Below are positions 1 through 6,760 of a stretch of 32,419 nucleotides of DNA, one piece after another. The DNA is taken from assembly GCA_937922925.1 (NCBI GenBank), contig CALAKU010000053.1:1-32419 (forward strand). Reading direction: 5' to 3'. This DNA comes from an uncultured Arenicella sp. (GTDB lineage: Bacteria; Pseudomonadota; Gammaproteobacteria; Arenicellales; Arenicellaceae). The translations under genes were made by a program, and so were the position numbers. The stretch's first letter is position 1. Each line of letters starts with the position of its first letter. Below the pieces are notes generated by a model. The model did not search any database. It saw only the letters and a program-made list of their open reading frames with translations, and had not been told where the DNA came from.

Positions 1-726
1 TAAATCACCGGTTTTTAAACTCAGTATTTTGACTCGCTCACGCTCGCCTTCCAAAATTTCTTGGACTCGTTCAAAGTTTTCATTGCCCGGCGCTCTGACG
101 TTAGGCACATATTCAAAATCACCGCCCTCATCGGCTTCTTGCACCAAGATACTGACAGTGAAATCGTTACCATCAAAATGCCAAGGGAAATAATCGTTGT
201 CTTTCATCACGCTGTAAGGGTTACGGCCTAAAGGGTCTGCCCAGCGATAGATAGGCGCGACTCCCAAGCAGTCGGAAATAAAATGAACGACGACATCGCA
301 ATCGTAAATTTTGCGCAGCAAAGAATCGGCTTCGAGCAAGTCTGAATTGATGTAAGACGAGGTTCGTTTTTGAATAAAGCGCTGGGGATGACCCTCTGGC
401 AAGGACATATCAGGTGCTTTAAAGTACGGGGTCATTTCGTCATCCGCACTGATCGCATAATCGACTAAACGCAACGCTTCGTCGCGCATTTTATTGACGG
501 CTTCAAGGCGTATGAAGTTGGGCACATGGGCGCAACCATCTTCTTGCAAATCGGCGTAGCAGGCATCGACCAGCACCTTGCGTTTTTCACTATTTAGGTC
601 GTGAATTGGGAACCTTTCCAAATCAATGAATTCTTCAATACGAATCTCGGCCGCGGTATACGCGCTAGGCCCGCGCGTGAGTTGGTCATCCAATTGTTGG
701 GTTAAGTTAGGATCAAGGTATTTCAT
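1..726 (-). CDS. 2-oxoglutarate/Fe(II)-dependent oxygenase family protein (partial, 3' end outside window)
   Basis: The reading frame is open from ATG at 726 to the window edge, giving 242 residues without the C-terminus. An HxD motif (H183, D185, in a WHFDGND context) is the usual first half of the Fe(II)-binding facial triad. It is followed by a VSILVQEADEGGDFEYVPN segment typical of Fe(II)/2OG oxygenases related to the HalD/ArpA-type group. The distal His and the 2OG-binding Arg would lie beyond the edge. A good ribosome site (GGGAG) precedes the ATG. It is the last visible gene of a leftward operon, 46 bp after the aldolase-family gene. Such enzymes hydroxylate or demethylate small molecules or amino acids. 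The substrate cannot be read from the sequence; the cluster suggests an organic-acid or amino-acid-derived compound. The family call is fairly safe, the exact subfamily is not. Confidence 0.75.
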   Translation of the reverse strand, partial: MKYLDPNLTQQLDDQLTRGPSAYTAAEIRIEEFIDLERFPIHDLNSEKRKVLVDACYADLQEDGCAHVPNFIRLEAVNKMRDEALRLVDYAISADDEMTPYFKAPDMSLPEGHPQRFIQKRTSSYINSDLLEADSLLRKIYDCDVVVHFISDCLGVAPIYRWADPLGRNPYSVMKDNDYFPWHFDGNDFTVSILVQEADEGGDFEYVPNVRAPGNENFERVQEILEGERERVKILSLKTGDL

Positions 727-772
727 TGCTCACTCCCAAGTTAAACGTAGTGTCGTTTGGTTTTTGTTTTAC

Positions 773-1498
773 TTATTGTTTGTAGGATGGGTCTAGTCGG
801 TCACAGACTCTCAGAAGAGCCGGCCATTCGTAGGTGCCTGGCGAAAATGCTTCGTACTGCTTTGATGCTATCTCCCAAATTTTGGGGTCGCCAGTCACAA
901 TAGGCCGATCACAGGCGTTAATCTGTAAGGCGACCTCACACATTCGTATGAGGTAATACATATTCATAAAGCACTCACCGGCGGTGGCACCAACGGTTAG
1001 AAAACCGTGATTGCGCATGACCAAACAGCTATTGCCTTGCAGGCGTTCGGCGATTCGAAAGCGCTCGTCTGGATCGACCGACAGCCCTTCCCAATCGTGA
1101 TAAGCGATCTTGCCGTAAAGCATTGACGAGTCTTGCACTAGAAATGGGATTTCTTCGAATACTGTGGCTGCAATAGCGCTCGGCGGATGGGCATGGAATA
1201 CAAACTTACTCTCGGCGTGATTTAAGTGCACCGCGCTGTGAATAATAAAGCCGGCAGTATTCACATCGGGCGGGCCTTCTATTACCGTGCCGTGTTCGTC
1301 AACGGTAATGAGGTTGCTGGCGCATACCTCAGAATAATGATGGCCAAAGTGATGCATATAAAAATGGTGATCACTGCCCGGCACGCGTGCGGTAATGTGA
1401 TTCCAGATGGTGTCATCCCAACCAAAATGCGCGGTCAGGCGAAACATCGCGGCTAAGTCAATGCGAACCTGTTGCTGTTGTTGTTCTAATTCAGTCAT
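773..1498 (-). CDS. class II aldolase/adducin family protein
   Basis: The 241-residue protein has the class II aldolase fold signature: HAHP (H102, H104) and RNHG (H164) supply the three zinc-binding histidines. The position that carries the catalytic Glu in sugar-phosphate aldolases such as FucA lies in a region reading NTAGFIIHSAVH. There is no obvious Glu, so this is more like the adducin-like or decarboxylase-type branch than a sugar-phosphate aldolase. The N-terminus has a short run of five glutamines. No Shine-Dalgarno is evident before the ATG at 1498. The gene starts 31 bp after the dehydrogenase stop and sits 46 bp before the oxygenase, so it is probably co-transcribed with both. A role in carbon-carbon bond cleavage or decarboxylation of the cluster's substrate is inferred. 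Confidence 0.85.
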   Translation of the reverse strand: MTELEQQQQQVRIDLAAMFRLTAHFGWDDTIWNHITARVPGSDHHFYMHHFGHHYSEVCASNLITVDEHGTVIEGPPDVNTAGFIIHSAVHLNHAESKFVFHAHPPSAIAATVFEEIPFLVQDSSMLYGKIAYHDWEGLSVDPDERFRIAERLQGNSCLVMRNHGFLTVGATAGECFMNMYYLIRMCEVALQINACDRPIVTGDPKIWEIASKQYEAFSPGTYEWPALLRVCDRLDPSYKQ

Positions 1499-1529
1499 AG
1501 AGTCAATTTAGATATCGAGTACATAAAAG

Positions 1530-2450
1530 CTAGTACGGGAAATGAGAATAAATGGGAAATGGCTGCTCGCCTTTTTCCATTCGCAAAATGTTATCCGCGA
1601 CAACCCGGGCCGATGTGTCGGCATAGGTTGCGCCAGAAATATGAGGCGTGACGTGCACATTAGGATGCAACCAGTAAGGCGAAGTTTGCTCAAGCGGCTC
1701 ACAGGCAAAGGTATCCAAAGCAGCGCCTTTGATCTGCCCTGAATTTAAGGCATTGAGTAAGTCTGCATCGTTGATGACGCCACCACGACTGACATTGATC
1801 AGGAAACGGCCTTTGGGGAGCGTATTTAGTAACGTGTGATTAATCATCCCTTGCGTTTGCTGGTTGACGGGCAAGCAATTCACTAACACATCGGTACTAG
1901 CTAGCATGTCGGTTAATTGCTCTGGCCCGCTAAAACACCGAACATTGTCGACGTCTTTTGTACTTCGATTCCATGCTTGGCTAGTAAAGCCACTTTGCGC
2001 CAAATATTTTGCGATGTATTCACCAATCAAACCTAGGCCTAACACACTCACTCGAAAATCTGACATTTGCGGCACTTGAAAACGCGACCACTGGGCTTGC
2101 ATTTGCTGGTGCCGATACTGCTCGTACCCTCGGTGAAAATGCATAACCCAATACAAAACGTACTGCGCCATATTGATACCGACAACTGGGTCTAATAAGC
2201 GTACTATGGGCACTTTGGGAAGATCAGGGTCTGCGTCGAGATAATCGGTTCCCGCGCCCAAGTTCAATATCGCTTTGAGATTGGGGTAGCGTTTTAAGTC
2301 GCCCTTGGGATGATTCCAAACCACCGCGTACTTTATTTCCTCTACCGCCGTGTGCGGATAGACGTGCAGCGCCATAGAAGGAAGGTATTCCTCAAACGCC
2401 TTAACCCATTGCTCGGTTTGACCATCTTGATTGTTAAACAGAATCGCCAT
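1530..2450 (-). CDS. NAD(P)-dependent D-2-hydroxyacid dehydrogenase, glyoxylate/hydroxypyruvate reductase A-like
   Basis: This 306-residue protein has the layout of D-isomer 2-hydroxyacid dehydrogenases. The Rossmann nucleotide-binding motif GLGLIG is at 138-143, the substrate-binding/catalytic Arg is R222 in NVSRGG, the catalytic Glu is E251 in ACEPL, and the catalytic His is H270 in TPHISG. Length and N-terminal style fit the GhrA group, which reduces glyoxylate, hydroxypyruvate and related 2-oxoacids. Its ATG immediately follows the stop codon of the SMR gene (TAA then ATG), so translation is almost certainly coupled. In this cluster it probably interconverts a 2-oxoacid and a 2-hydroxyacid intermediate. 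Substrate and cofactor preference are not determined by what is visible. Confidence 0.88.
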   Translation of the reverse strand: MAILFNNQDGQTEQWVKAFEEYLPSMALHVYPHTAVEEIKYAVVWNHPKGDLKRYPNLKAILNLGAGTDYLDADPDLPKVPIVRLLDPVVGINMAQYVLYWVMHFHRGYEQYRHQQMQAQWSRFQVPQMSDFRVSVLGLGLIGEYIAKYLAQSGFTSQAWNRSTKDVDNVRCFSGPEQLTDMLASTDVLVNCLPVNQQTQGMINHTLLNTLPKGRFLINVSRGGVINDADLLNALNSGQIKGAALDTFACEPLEQTSPYWLHPNVHVTPHISGATYADTSARVVADNILRMEKGEQPFPIYSHFPY

Positions 2451-2807
2451 TTAGCCGCCCTCTTGCGCCGACGGATTTTTTAGTGCGGGCGAGCTGGTCA
2501 TTTGCAAACCCACAACGCCGATGGCAATCAAAATGATAAACAAGCCGCGACTGAGGCTAAGCTGCTCGTTAAAAACCAGCACGCCGATAGCCGTAATTAA
2601 GGCAATTCCTACGCCAGACCAGATTGCGTAGACCACGCTAATATCGATTTGCTTTACGCTCTGCGAAAGTAAAAATAACGCCGCAGTAAAACAAAGCAAA
2701 CACAGACCGGTATAAATGGGATGAGTAAAACCGTCCGATAGTTTAATAAAGCTGGTGCCGATAACCTCGGCAACAATGGCAAAAGACAGATAAATCCATG
2801 CGTTCAT
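2451..2807 (-). CDS. small multidrug resistance (SMR) family transporter, EmrE/Qac-like
   Basis: The 118-residue protein has four hydrophobic helices. Key EmrE positions are kept at the same numbering: the proton/substrate carboxylate E14 (AEVIGT), Y60, W63 and G65 (YAIWSGVG). The family normally works as an antiparallel homodimer in the inner membrane, exchanging protons for cationic or amphipathic compounds. The EVIGT and KLSDGFT segments fit the Qac branch rather than the guanidinium-exporting Gdx branch. It is the first gene of the leftward operon and is divergent from the LysR-type regulator. Being tied by zero spacing to a 2-hydroxyacid dehydrogenase suggests a metabolic solute, possibly a quaternary ammonium or similar cation, rather than a drug. 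That last point is inference. Confidence 0.9.
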   Translation of the reverse strand: MNAWIYLSFAIVAEVIGTSFIKLSDGFTHPIYTGLCLLCFTAALFLLSQSVKQIDISVVYAIWSGVGIALITAIGVLVFNEQLSLSRGLFIILIAIGVVGLQMTSSPALKNPSAQEGG

Positions 2808-2827
2808 AGGCGTAGAGTAAGCTCAAG

Positions 2828-2833
2828 TTTATA
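2828..2833 (-). promoter_or_regulatory. possible -10 element for the SMR-dehydrogenase-aldolase-oxygenase operon
   Basis: On the minus strand this reads TATAAA, about 20 bases upstream of the SMR ATG. No good -35 box is found at normal spacing. The -35 zone would overlap the inverted repeat at 2845-2867, which fits an activator-dependent promoter controlled by the divergent LysR-type protein. Tentative. Confidence 0.35.
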
Positions 2834-2844
2834 TGTTGTAAAAC

Positions 2845-2867
2845 GATATTAAATGCTATTTAATATC
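2845..2867. promoter_or_regulatory. perfect inverted repeat, probable LysR-type operator
   Basis: Two perfect 10-bp arms (GATATTAAAT and ATTTAATATC) flank a 3-bp spacer in the divergent region between the SMR operon and the LysR-type regulator. At its centre it contains T-N11-A (T at 2850, A at 2862), the classic LysR-family recognition pattern. A looser outer pair, ACGAT at 2843 and ATCGT at 2874, extends the symmetry. Position and form fit a recognition site from which the regulator controls both directions. Confidence 0.65.
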
Positions 2868-2957
2868 AAAATAATCGTATTGATCTTAGCGTATTTCCAG
2901 CTTTAAGAGCGTTAGACAAGGCGATTGGCACTCACGATCCAAATTGGCTTTATCTGC

Positions 2958-3821
2958 ATGAATATTGAGACCATAAGAGCTTTTCTCGAAGTCTCCTCAA
3001 CCGGGAGCTTTCAACGCGCCGCTGAGAACCTAAATATTACTCAGTCAGCAATGAGTGCGCGCATAAAAAGCCTGGAATCATTATTGAATAGACAACTATT
3101 TAATCGCAAGCGCAATGGCGCGTCGCTCACCACCGGCGGCCAAACCTTTTACAAACATGCACTCGCCATTGTGCAAACCTGGGAACAAGCGCGCCTAGAA
3201 ACGTCGTTGGATGTTGGTGTCGATGCTTATGTCACCTTGGGCGTGCAAATTAATCATTGGCGTAGTATCGCGGCCCCTTGGCTGGATTGGATGAAACGCG
3301 AAGCGCCAAAAATTGCCACGCAGATTCACTCCGACTATTCTGACCGTTTAATGGCTCGACTGCGAGATGGTTTAATCAATGTAGCCGTTTTATACGAACC
3401 GCAAACCAACCCCGATTTAATCGTCAAAGAATTTGCTCGCGAAGAAATTGTGTTGGTCAGCAGTAAGCCTAGGCAAGTAGAGCGTAACCCGGTTGAGGGC
3501 TATTTGTTTGTCGACTGGGGCGCCGCGTTTCGCAAAGCGCATATCGAATTTTACCCGGACACGCCTAGCCACAAAGTATCGCTGAGTTTGGGTTCAGCCG
3601 CGCTGGATCATATTCTTAATCATGGCGGGTCAGCTTATCTGTTGCGCGGCGATGTGAAAGATCATATTCGCAATGGCAATTTGCACGTCGTGGAAGGCGC
3701 CGAGGTTTTTAGTCTCTCGACCTATCTCGCCTATTTCAGCGATGCCGAAGAAAGCGTCTCGGTTGAACGCGCACTAGAGGGTTTACAAATGGTGAGACAG
3801 AATTACCACAAGTCTCAGTGA
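2958..3821 (+). CDS. LysR-type transcriptional regulator
   Basis: The N-terminus (MNIETIRAFLEVSSTGSF, then AAENLNITQSAMSARIKSLE) is a textbook LysR winged helix-turn-helix. It is followed by a linker helix and a periplasmic-binding-protein-like effector domain from about residue 90. The ATG at 2958 (287 residues) is preferred because LysR proteins normally begin a few residues before this helix. An in-frame TTG at 2925 would add 11 residues and has an AAGG upstream, so it cannot be excluded. The gene is divergent from the SMR operon with an inverted repeat between them, and 52 bp upstream of the enolase-superfamily gene on its own strand. It most likely senses the cluster's substrate or an intermediate. 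Confidence 0.9.
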   Translation: MNIETIRAFLEVSSTGSFQRAAENLNITQSAMSARIKSLESLLNRQLFNRKRNGASLTTGGQTFYKHALAIVQTWEQARLETSLDVGVDAYVTLGVQINHWRSIAAPWLDWMKREAPKIATQIHSDYSDRLMARLRDGLINVAVLYEPQTNPDLIVKEFAREEIVLVSSKPRQVERNPVEGYLFVDWGAAFRKAHIEFYPDTPSHKVSLSLGSAALDHILNHGGSAYLLRGDVKDHIRNGNLHVVEGAEVFSLSTYLAYFSDAEESVSVERALEGLQMVRQNYHKSQ

Positions 3822-3873
3822 TTACAAAGAAACTCAATAAGATTTACTCCTTTAACCAACCCGATAAATCAAA

Positions 3874-4959
3874 ATGCGAATTAGCGAGCTAAAAACACAA
3901 TTGGTCAAAGTGCCTTTGGCGAAGCCGATCCGTACCGCTATCCACGACATCGACTCCGTCGGTTGCGTGTGCTTAAGCCTCTACAGTACTACTGGGCTAG
4001 TCGGTGAGAGCTATGTGTTTTCAATCAATGCGGTTAGATTGCGCGCTTTTGATGAAATGATACGAGGCTTTGGTCATCAAGTGCTTAACAAAGACCCGCA
4101 TTTTGTGACCGGGATTTGGGAGGCGATTTGGCAAGAAATCAATCCTAGCGGGCACAAAGGCGTCACGGTATCGGCTCTGTCGGCCATTGATGTGGCTTGC
4201 TGGGATTTGGTTGGCAAATCAGTCGGGCTGCCTTTGCACCGATTGTTTGGCGCACTAAGAACATCGATTAAAACCTACGCCAGTGGGGGACTATGGCTCT
4301 CGCAAACGATTAATGAGCTCGAAGTCGAAGCGGCTGAGTTTGTTGAGCAAGGGTTTCTTAGCCTAAAAGTGCGCGTTGGTAAAGAGAGTATCAAAGAAGA
4401 CATCGAACGCGTTGCGGCCGTGCGGGCTGCCGTAGGAGACAATATTGAAATTCTCTGTGATGCGAATCAAGCGTTGAATGTGAAACACGCAATTCAACTG
4501 GGCAAGCAGTTAAGCGAACTTGGGGTTGACTGGTTGGAAGAACCCGTCGCCGCCTACGATTTGAAAGGTCATGCTCAAGTACGCGATAAGCTGGATATCA
4601 ATGTGGCTTCTGGCGAAACCGAATATACGCGTTTTGGTATGCAAACTATGATCGAAAATTCGGCTTGCGATATTTTGATGCCCGACTTACAGCGTATCGG
4701 CGGCTACACAGAGATGCGCCGATCAGCCGCTCTGGCCTCAGCGAATAACCTGCCTATTTCTACCCATATATTTACGGAACATTCTTTGTGTATGGCTGGC
4801 TCCATAGAAAATTGCATTAGTGTTGAGCACATGCCTTGGTATGCTCCCTTATTTAACGAGGAAATCCAAGTTATTGATGGCCAAATCGACATCCCAGAAA
4901 GGCCAGGCACCGGCTTTACCTTTAATCAGGACGCCCTGAAAGAATTTTCAATTAACTAA
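3874..4959 (+). CDS. mandelate racemase/muconate lactonizing enzyme family protein (enolase superfamily)
   Basis: The 361-residue protein has the N-terminal capping domain and the C-terminal barrel of the enolase superfamily. Visible active-site residues are K165-x-R167 at the end of the second barrel strand, metal ligands D196 (DAN), E222 (EEP) and E248 (GET), the His-Asp dyad H298 (STHIFTEH) with D271, and E318 near the last strand. The spacing matches mandelate racemase (KxK, D, E, E, D/H, E). The second Lys is replaced by Arg, so proton abstraction probably relies on the His-Asp pair, favouring dehydration of an acid sugar or epimerisation. The ATG at 3874 has no clear ribosome site. The gene is probably co-transcribed with the regulator upstream. 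Substrate unknown; an acid-sugar or hydroxy-acid dehydratase fits the neighbours. Confidence 0.88.
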   Translation: MRISELKTQLVKVPLAKPIRTAIHDIDSVGCVCLSLYSTTGLVGESYVFSINAVRLRAFDEMIRGFGHQVLNKDPHFVTGIWEAIWQEINPSGHKGVTVSALSAIDVACWDLVGKSVGLPLHRLFGALRTSIKTYASGGLWLSQTINELEVEAAEFVEQGFLSLKVRVGKESIKEDIERVAAVRAAVGDNIEILCDANQALNVKHAIQLGKQLSELGVDWLEEPVAAYDLKGHAQVRDKLDINVASGETEYTRFGMQTMIENSACDILMPDLQRIGGYTEMRRSAALASANNLPISTHIFTEHSLCMAGSIENCISVEHMPWYAPLFNEEIQVIDGQIDIPERPGTGFTFNQDALKEFSIN

Positions 4960-5033
4960 GAGCCAACTAAACGTAACGGCTCGCTATCAACGTTAACCGG
5001 CGCTATTTTTTTCGTGGATAGAACTTCCTAAGC

Positions 5034-5061
5034 TTGCAATCGTTGGCTACACAGTTATTCT
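5034..5061 (+). promoter_or_regulatory. candidate sigma70 promoter of the homocysteine methyltransferase gene
   Basis: TTGCAA at 5034-5039 and TATTCT at 5056-5061 are separated by 16 bp, which would start the transcript about 25 bases before the ATG at 5093. A run of seven T at 5006-5012 lies just upstream and may belong to the end of the previous transcript. The match is moderate. Confidence 0.4.
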
Positions 5062-5092
5062 TGCTCTCCCAACTCAAAAGCACTTACTTACC

Positions 5093-6145
5093 ATGTCGAA
5101 CGTTTTACATTCCCTACTTGAGGAAAAGCCAGTCTTACTCTTAGACGGAGCCACAGGAACCAACCTCTTTGCGATGGGCTTGCAATCTGGTGACTCGCCA
5201 GAGTTTTGGAATGTGGATCATCCTGACAGAATTGCCAAACACTATCGTTCGTTTATCGACGCTGGCTCGGACATCGTATTAACTAATTCGTTTGGCGGCA
5301 CTACCTATCGACTCAAACTCCATAACGCCCAAGATCGAGTTCATGAATTTAATAGCGCGGCCGCTCGCATCTTAAAAGAGCAAGTAATTGATAGCGGTCG
5401 CAAAGTGGTCGTTGCCGGTTCCATGGGCCCTACCGGAGAAATTCTGGAACCCACCGGCACGGTTAGCATTGCCGACGCGGCCATCGCATTTGGAGAACAA
5501 GCCATAGCGCTTAAGGAGGGCGGCGCGGATGTGTTATGGATAGAAACTATTTCCTCAGTCGAGGAATCCCAAGCCGCTGTCCTCGGTGCCAGTAAAGCGG
5601 GTTTGCCTATCGTTTTGACTCTTAGTATCGATACTAACGGCCGCACTATGATGGGCGTGACGGCAGCAGATCTAGTCAAACTTCAACCGCAATTAGCCCA
5701 ACCGCTGATCGCATTCGGGACCAATTGTGGCGTTGGTGCAGCCGAGGTCGTTGCGGCAATTCAAAATATGCAAAAAACCGCAGACGAAGAATCAATGACA
5801 CCGATTCTGGTTGCCAAAGGCAATTGCGGTATACCCGAATGGGTTGATGGTGAGATTCATTACAGTGGCACACCCGAGTTAATGCGCGAATACGCCAAAA
5901 TGGCCATCGATTCTGGCGCTCGCATTATTGGTGGTTGCTGCGGCACCACGCCAACACACGTAGCAGCGATGAGAGAAGCCATCGATGAACACGCAAAACG
6001 TGAGGCACCATCGATTGAAACAGTGGAATCAGTGTTAGGCACCGTGACGGCGGGCGCACAGGCTCAACTGAAAGGAGATTTAAGTGTGGAAGGTGGTGCC
6101 GTTAATAACGAACGGCGCGGTGGTCGCAGCCGTCGTCGTCGCTAG
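5093..6145 (+). CDS. bmt: homocysteine S-methyltransferase family protein (betaine-homocysteine methyltransferase type)
   Basis: The enzyme transfers a methyl group from a methylated donor, such as glycine betaine or another onium compound, to homocysteine to give methionine. The protein is a single 350-residue homocysteine-binding barrel. The zinc-binding cysteines are C212 (FGTNCGVG) and the pair C282-C283 (GGCCGTTPTH), and the N-terminus has the usual DGATGTNL motif. Length and organisation match the stand-alone bacterial Bmt group, not full-length MetH. The C-terminus ends in a basic tail (RRGGRSRRRR) after a linker of about 35 residues with no obvious fold. The gene stands alone with its own candidate promoter and is convergent with gspM. 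The donor cannot be proven from sequence; S-methylmethionine:homocysteine methyltransferase (MmuM-like) is the main alternative. Confidence 0.85.
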   Translation: MSNVLHSLLEEKPVLLLDGATGTNLFAMGLQSGDSPEFWNVDHPDRIAKHYRSFIDAGSDIVLTNSFGGTTYRLKLHNAQDRVHEFNSAAARILKEQVIDSGRKVVVAGSMGPTGEILEPTGTVSIADAAIAFGEQAIALKEGGADVLWIETISSVEESQAAVLGASKAGLPIVLTLSIDTNGRTMMGVTAADLVKLQPQLAQPLIAFGTNCGVGAAEVVAAIQNMQKTADEESMTPILVAKGNCGIPEWVDGEIHYSGTPELMREYAKMAIDSGARIIGGCCGTTPTHVAAMREAIDEHAKREAPSIETVESVLGTVTAGAQAQLKGDLSVEGGAVNNERRGGRSRRRR

Positions 6146-6146
6146 C

Positions 6147-6236
6147 GAACTAAACTATAGAACCAATTTAAAGAAGTGAACTATAAATCTACGCGATAGA
6201 ACTAGGCGATTGCACTAAACTGGATAGAACTAAACT
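6147..6236. repeat. cluster of short degenerate direct repeats between convergent genes
   Basis: GAACTAAACT occurs at 6147-6156 and again at 6227-6236. Related versions occur at 6212 (GCACTAAACT) and near 6199 (GAACTAGGCG), several preceded by GATA or TATA. They fill the 96-bp gap between the methyltransferase stop and the gspM stop. No hairpin terminator with a T-run is visible. The origin is unclear, possibly slippage or decayed tandem repeats. Confidence 0.45.
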
Positions 6237-6241
6237 GAGAC

Positions 6242-6754
6242 TCACCGTGTAAAGGTGACTCGAATCTCAGCAATATTGGGCCTTTCGTCTTCCTTTTCAG
6301 CAATCACTTGCAACACCGTTACGCCATATTGTTTGTACAAAACATCAACCCAGTTTAACCACTTACTAAACTCAGCTTCTTCTAAAACTACCCTAATCTC
6401 TTGACCATTTTGAGTGGGCACCATTTGCTGAATGGTTTCGCGAACTTGGGCTCGACTGGCAGTTTGTTCAATCACCGAAAGCAGAGACTGATTTTGACCT
6501 TTGTAATCTGGGTTTTGATTGCGTATCTCGCCATTACTCAAGGCATCACTGTGAACTCTCATCCACTCTATATTAGTTCGCAAAGTGGGCAGCCGCGCGC
6601 CCATCTCATTTAGGGCTCGATGCCAAGGAAACAGGATCAAAGAATAAAACAAAATAAGGGCGACAATAAAACTGCCAATTATTAAGATCAGGCGCTCTCT
6701 GTCTTGCAGTGACTGCCATTGATGTTGAACTGCATTGAGTAGATTTTTCATCAT
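6242..6754 (-). CDS. gspM: type II secretion system inner-membrane protein GspM
   Basis: The 170-residue protein has a short cytoplasmic N-terminus, one membrane helix at about 21-43, and a periplasmic domain beginning with a coiled region and ending in a small alpha/beta fold (EIRVVLEEAEFSKWLNWVDVL). This is the GspM pattern. It partners GspL in the inner-membrane platform that couples the GspE ATPase to pseudopilus growth. It is the last gene of the hijklm block and starts 6 bp after the gspL stop, with TAGG before the start. The first two codons are both Met, so the start could be 6751. The order and spacing leave little doubt. Confidence 0.9.
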   Translation of the reverse strand: MMKNLLNAVQHQWQSLQDRERLILIIGSFIVALILFYSLILFPWHRALNEMGARLPTLRTNIEWMRVHSDALSNGEIRNQNPDYKGQNQSLLSVIEQTASRAQVRETIQQMVPTQNGQEIRVVLEEAEFSKWLNWVDVLYKQYGVTVLQVIAEKEDERPNIAEIRVTFTR

Positions 6755-6760
6755 GAATAC

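Noticed and set aside
2807-2840. Leaderless promoter TTTACA-N17-TACTCT for the SMR gene
   Set aside because: The -10 matches the consensus at only half its positions; TATAAA nearby is a better candidate, so leaderless transcription is not claimed here.
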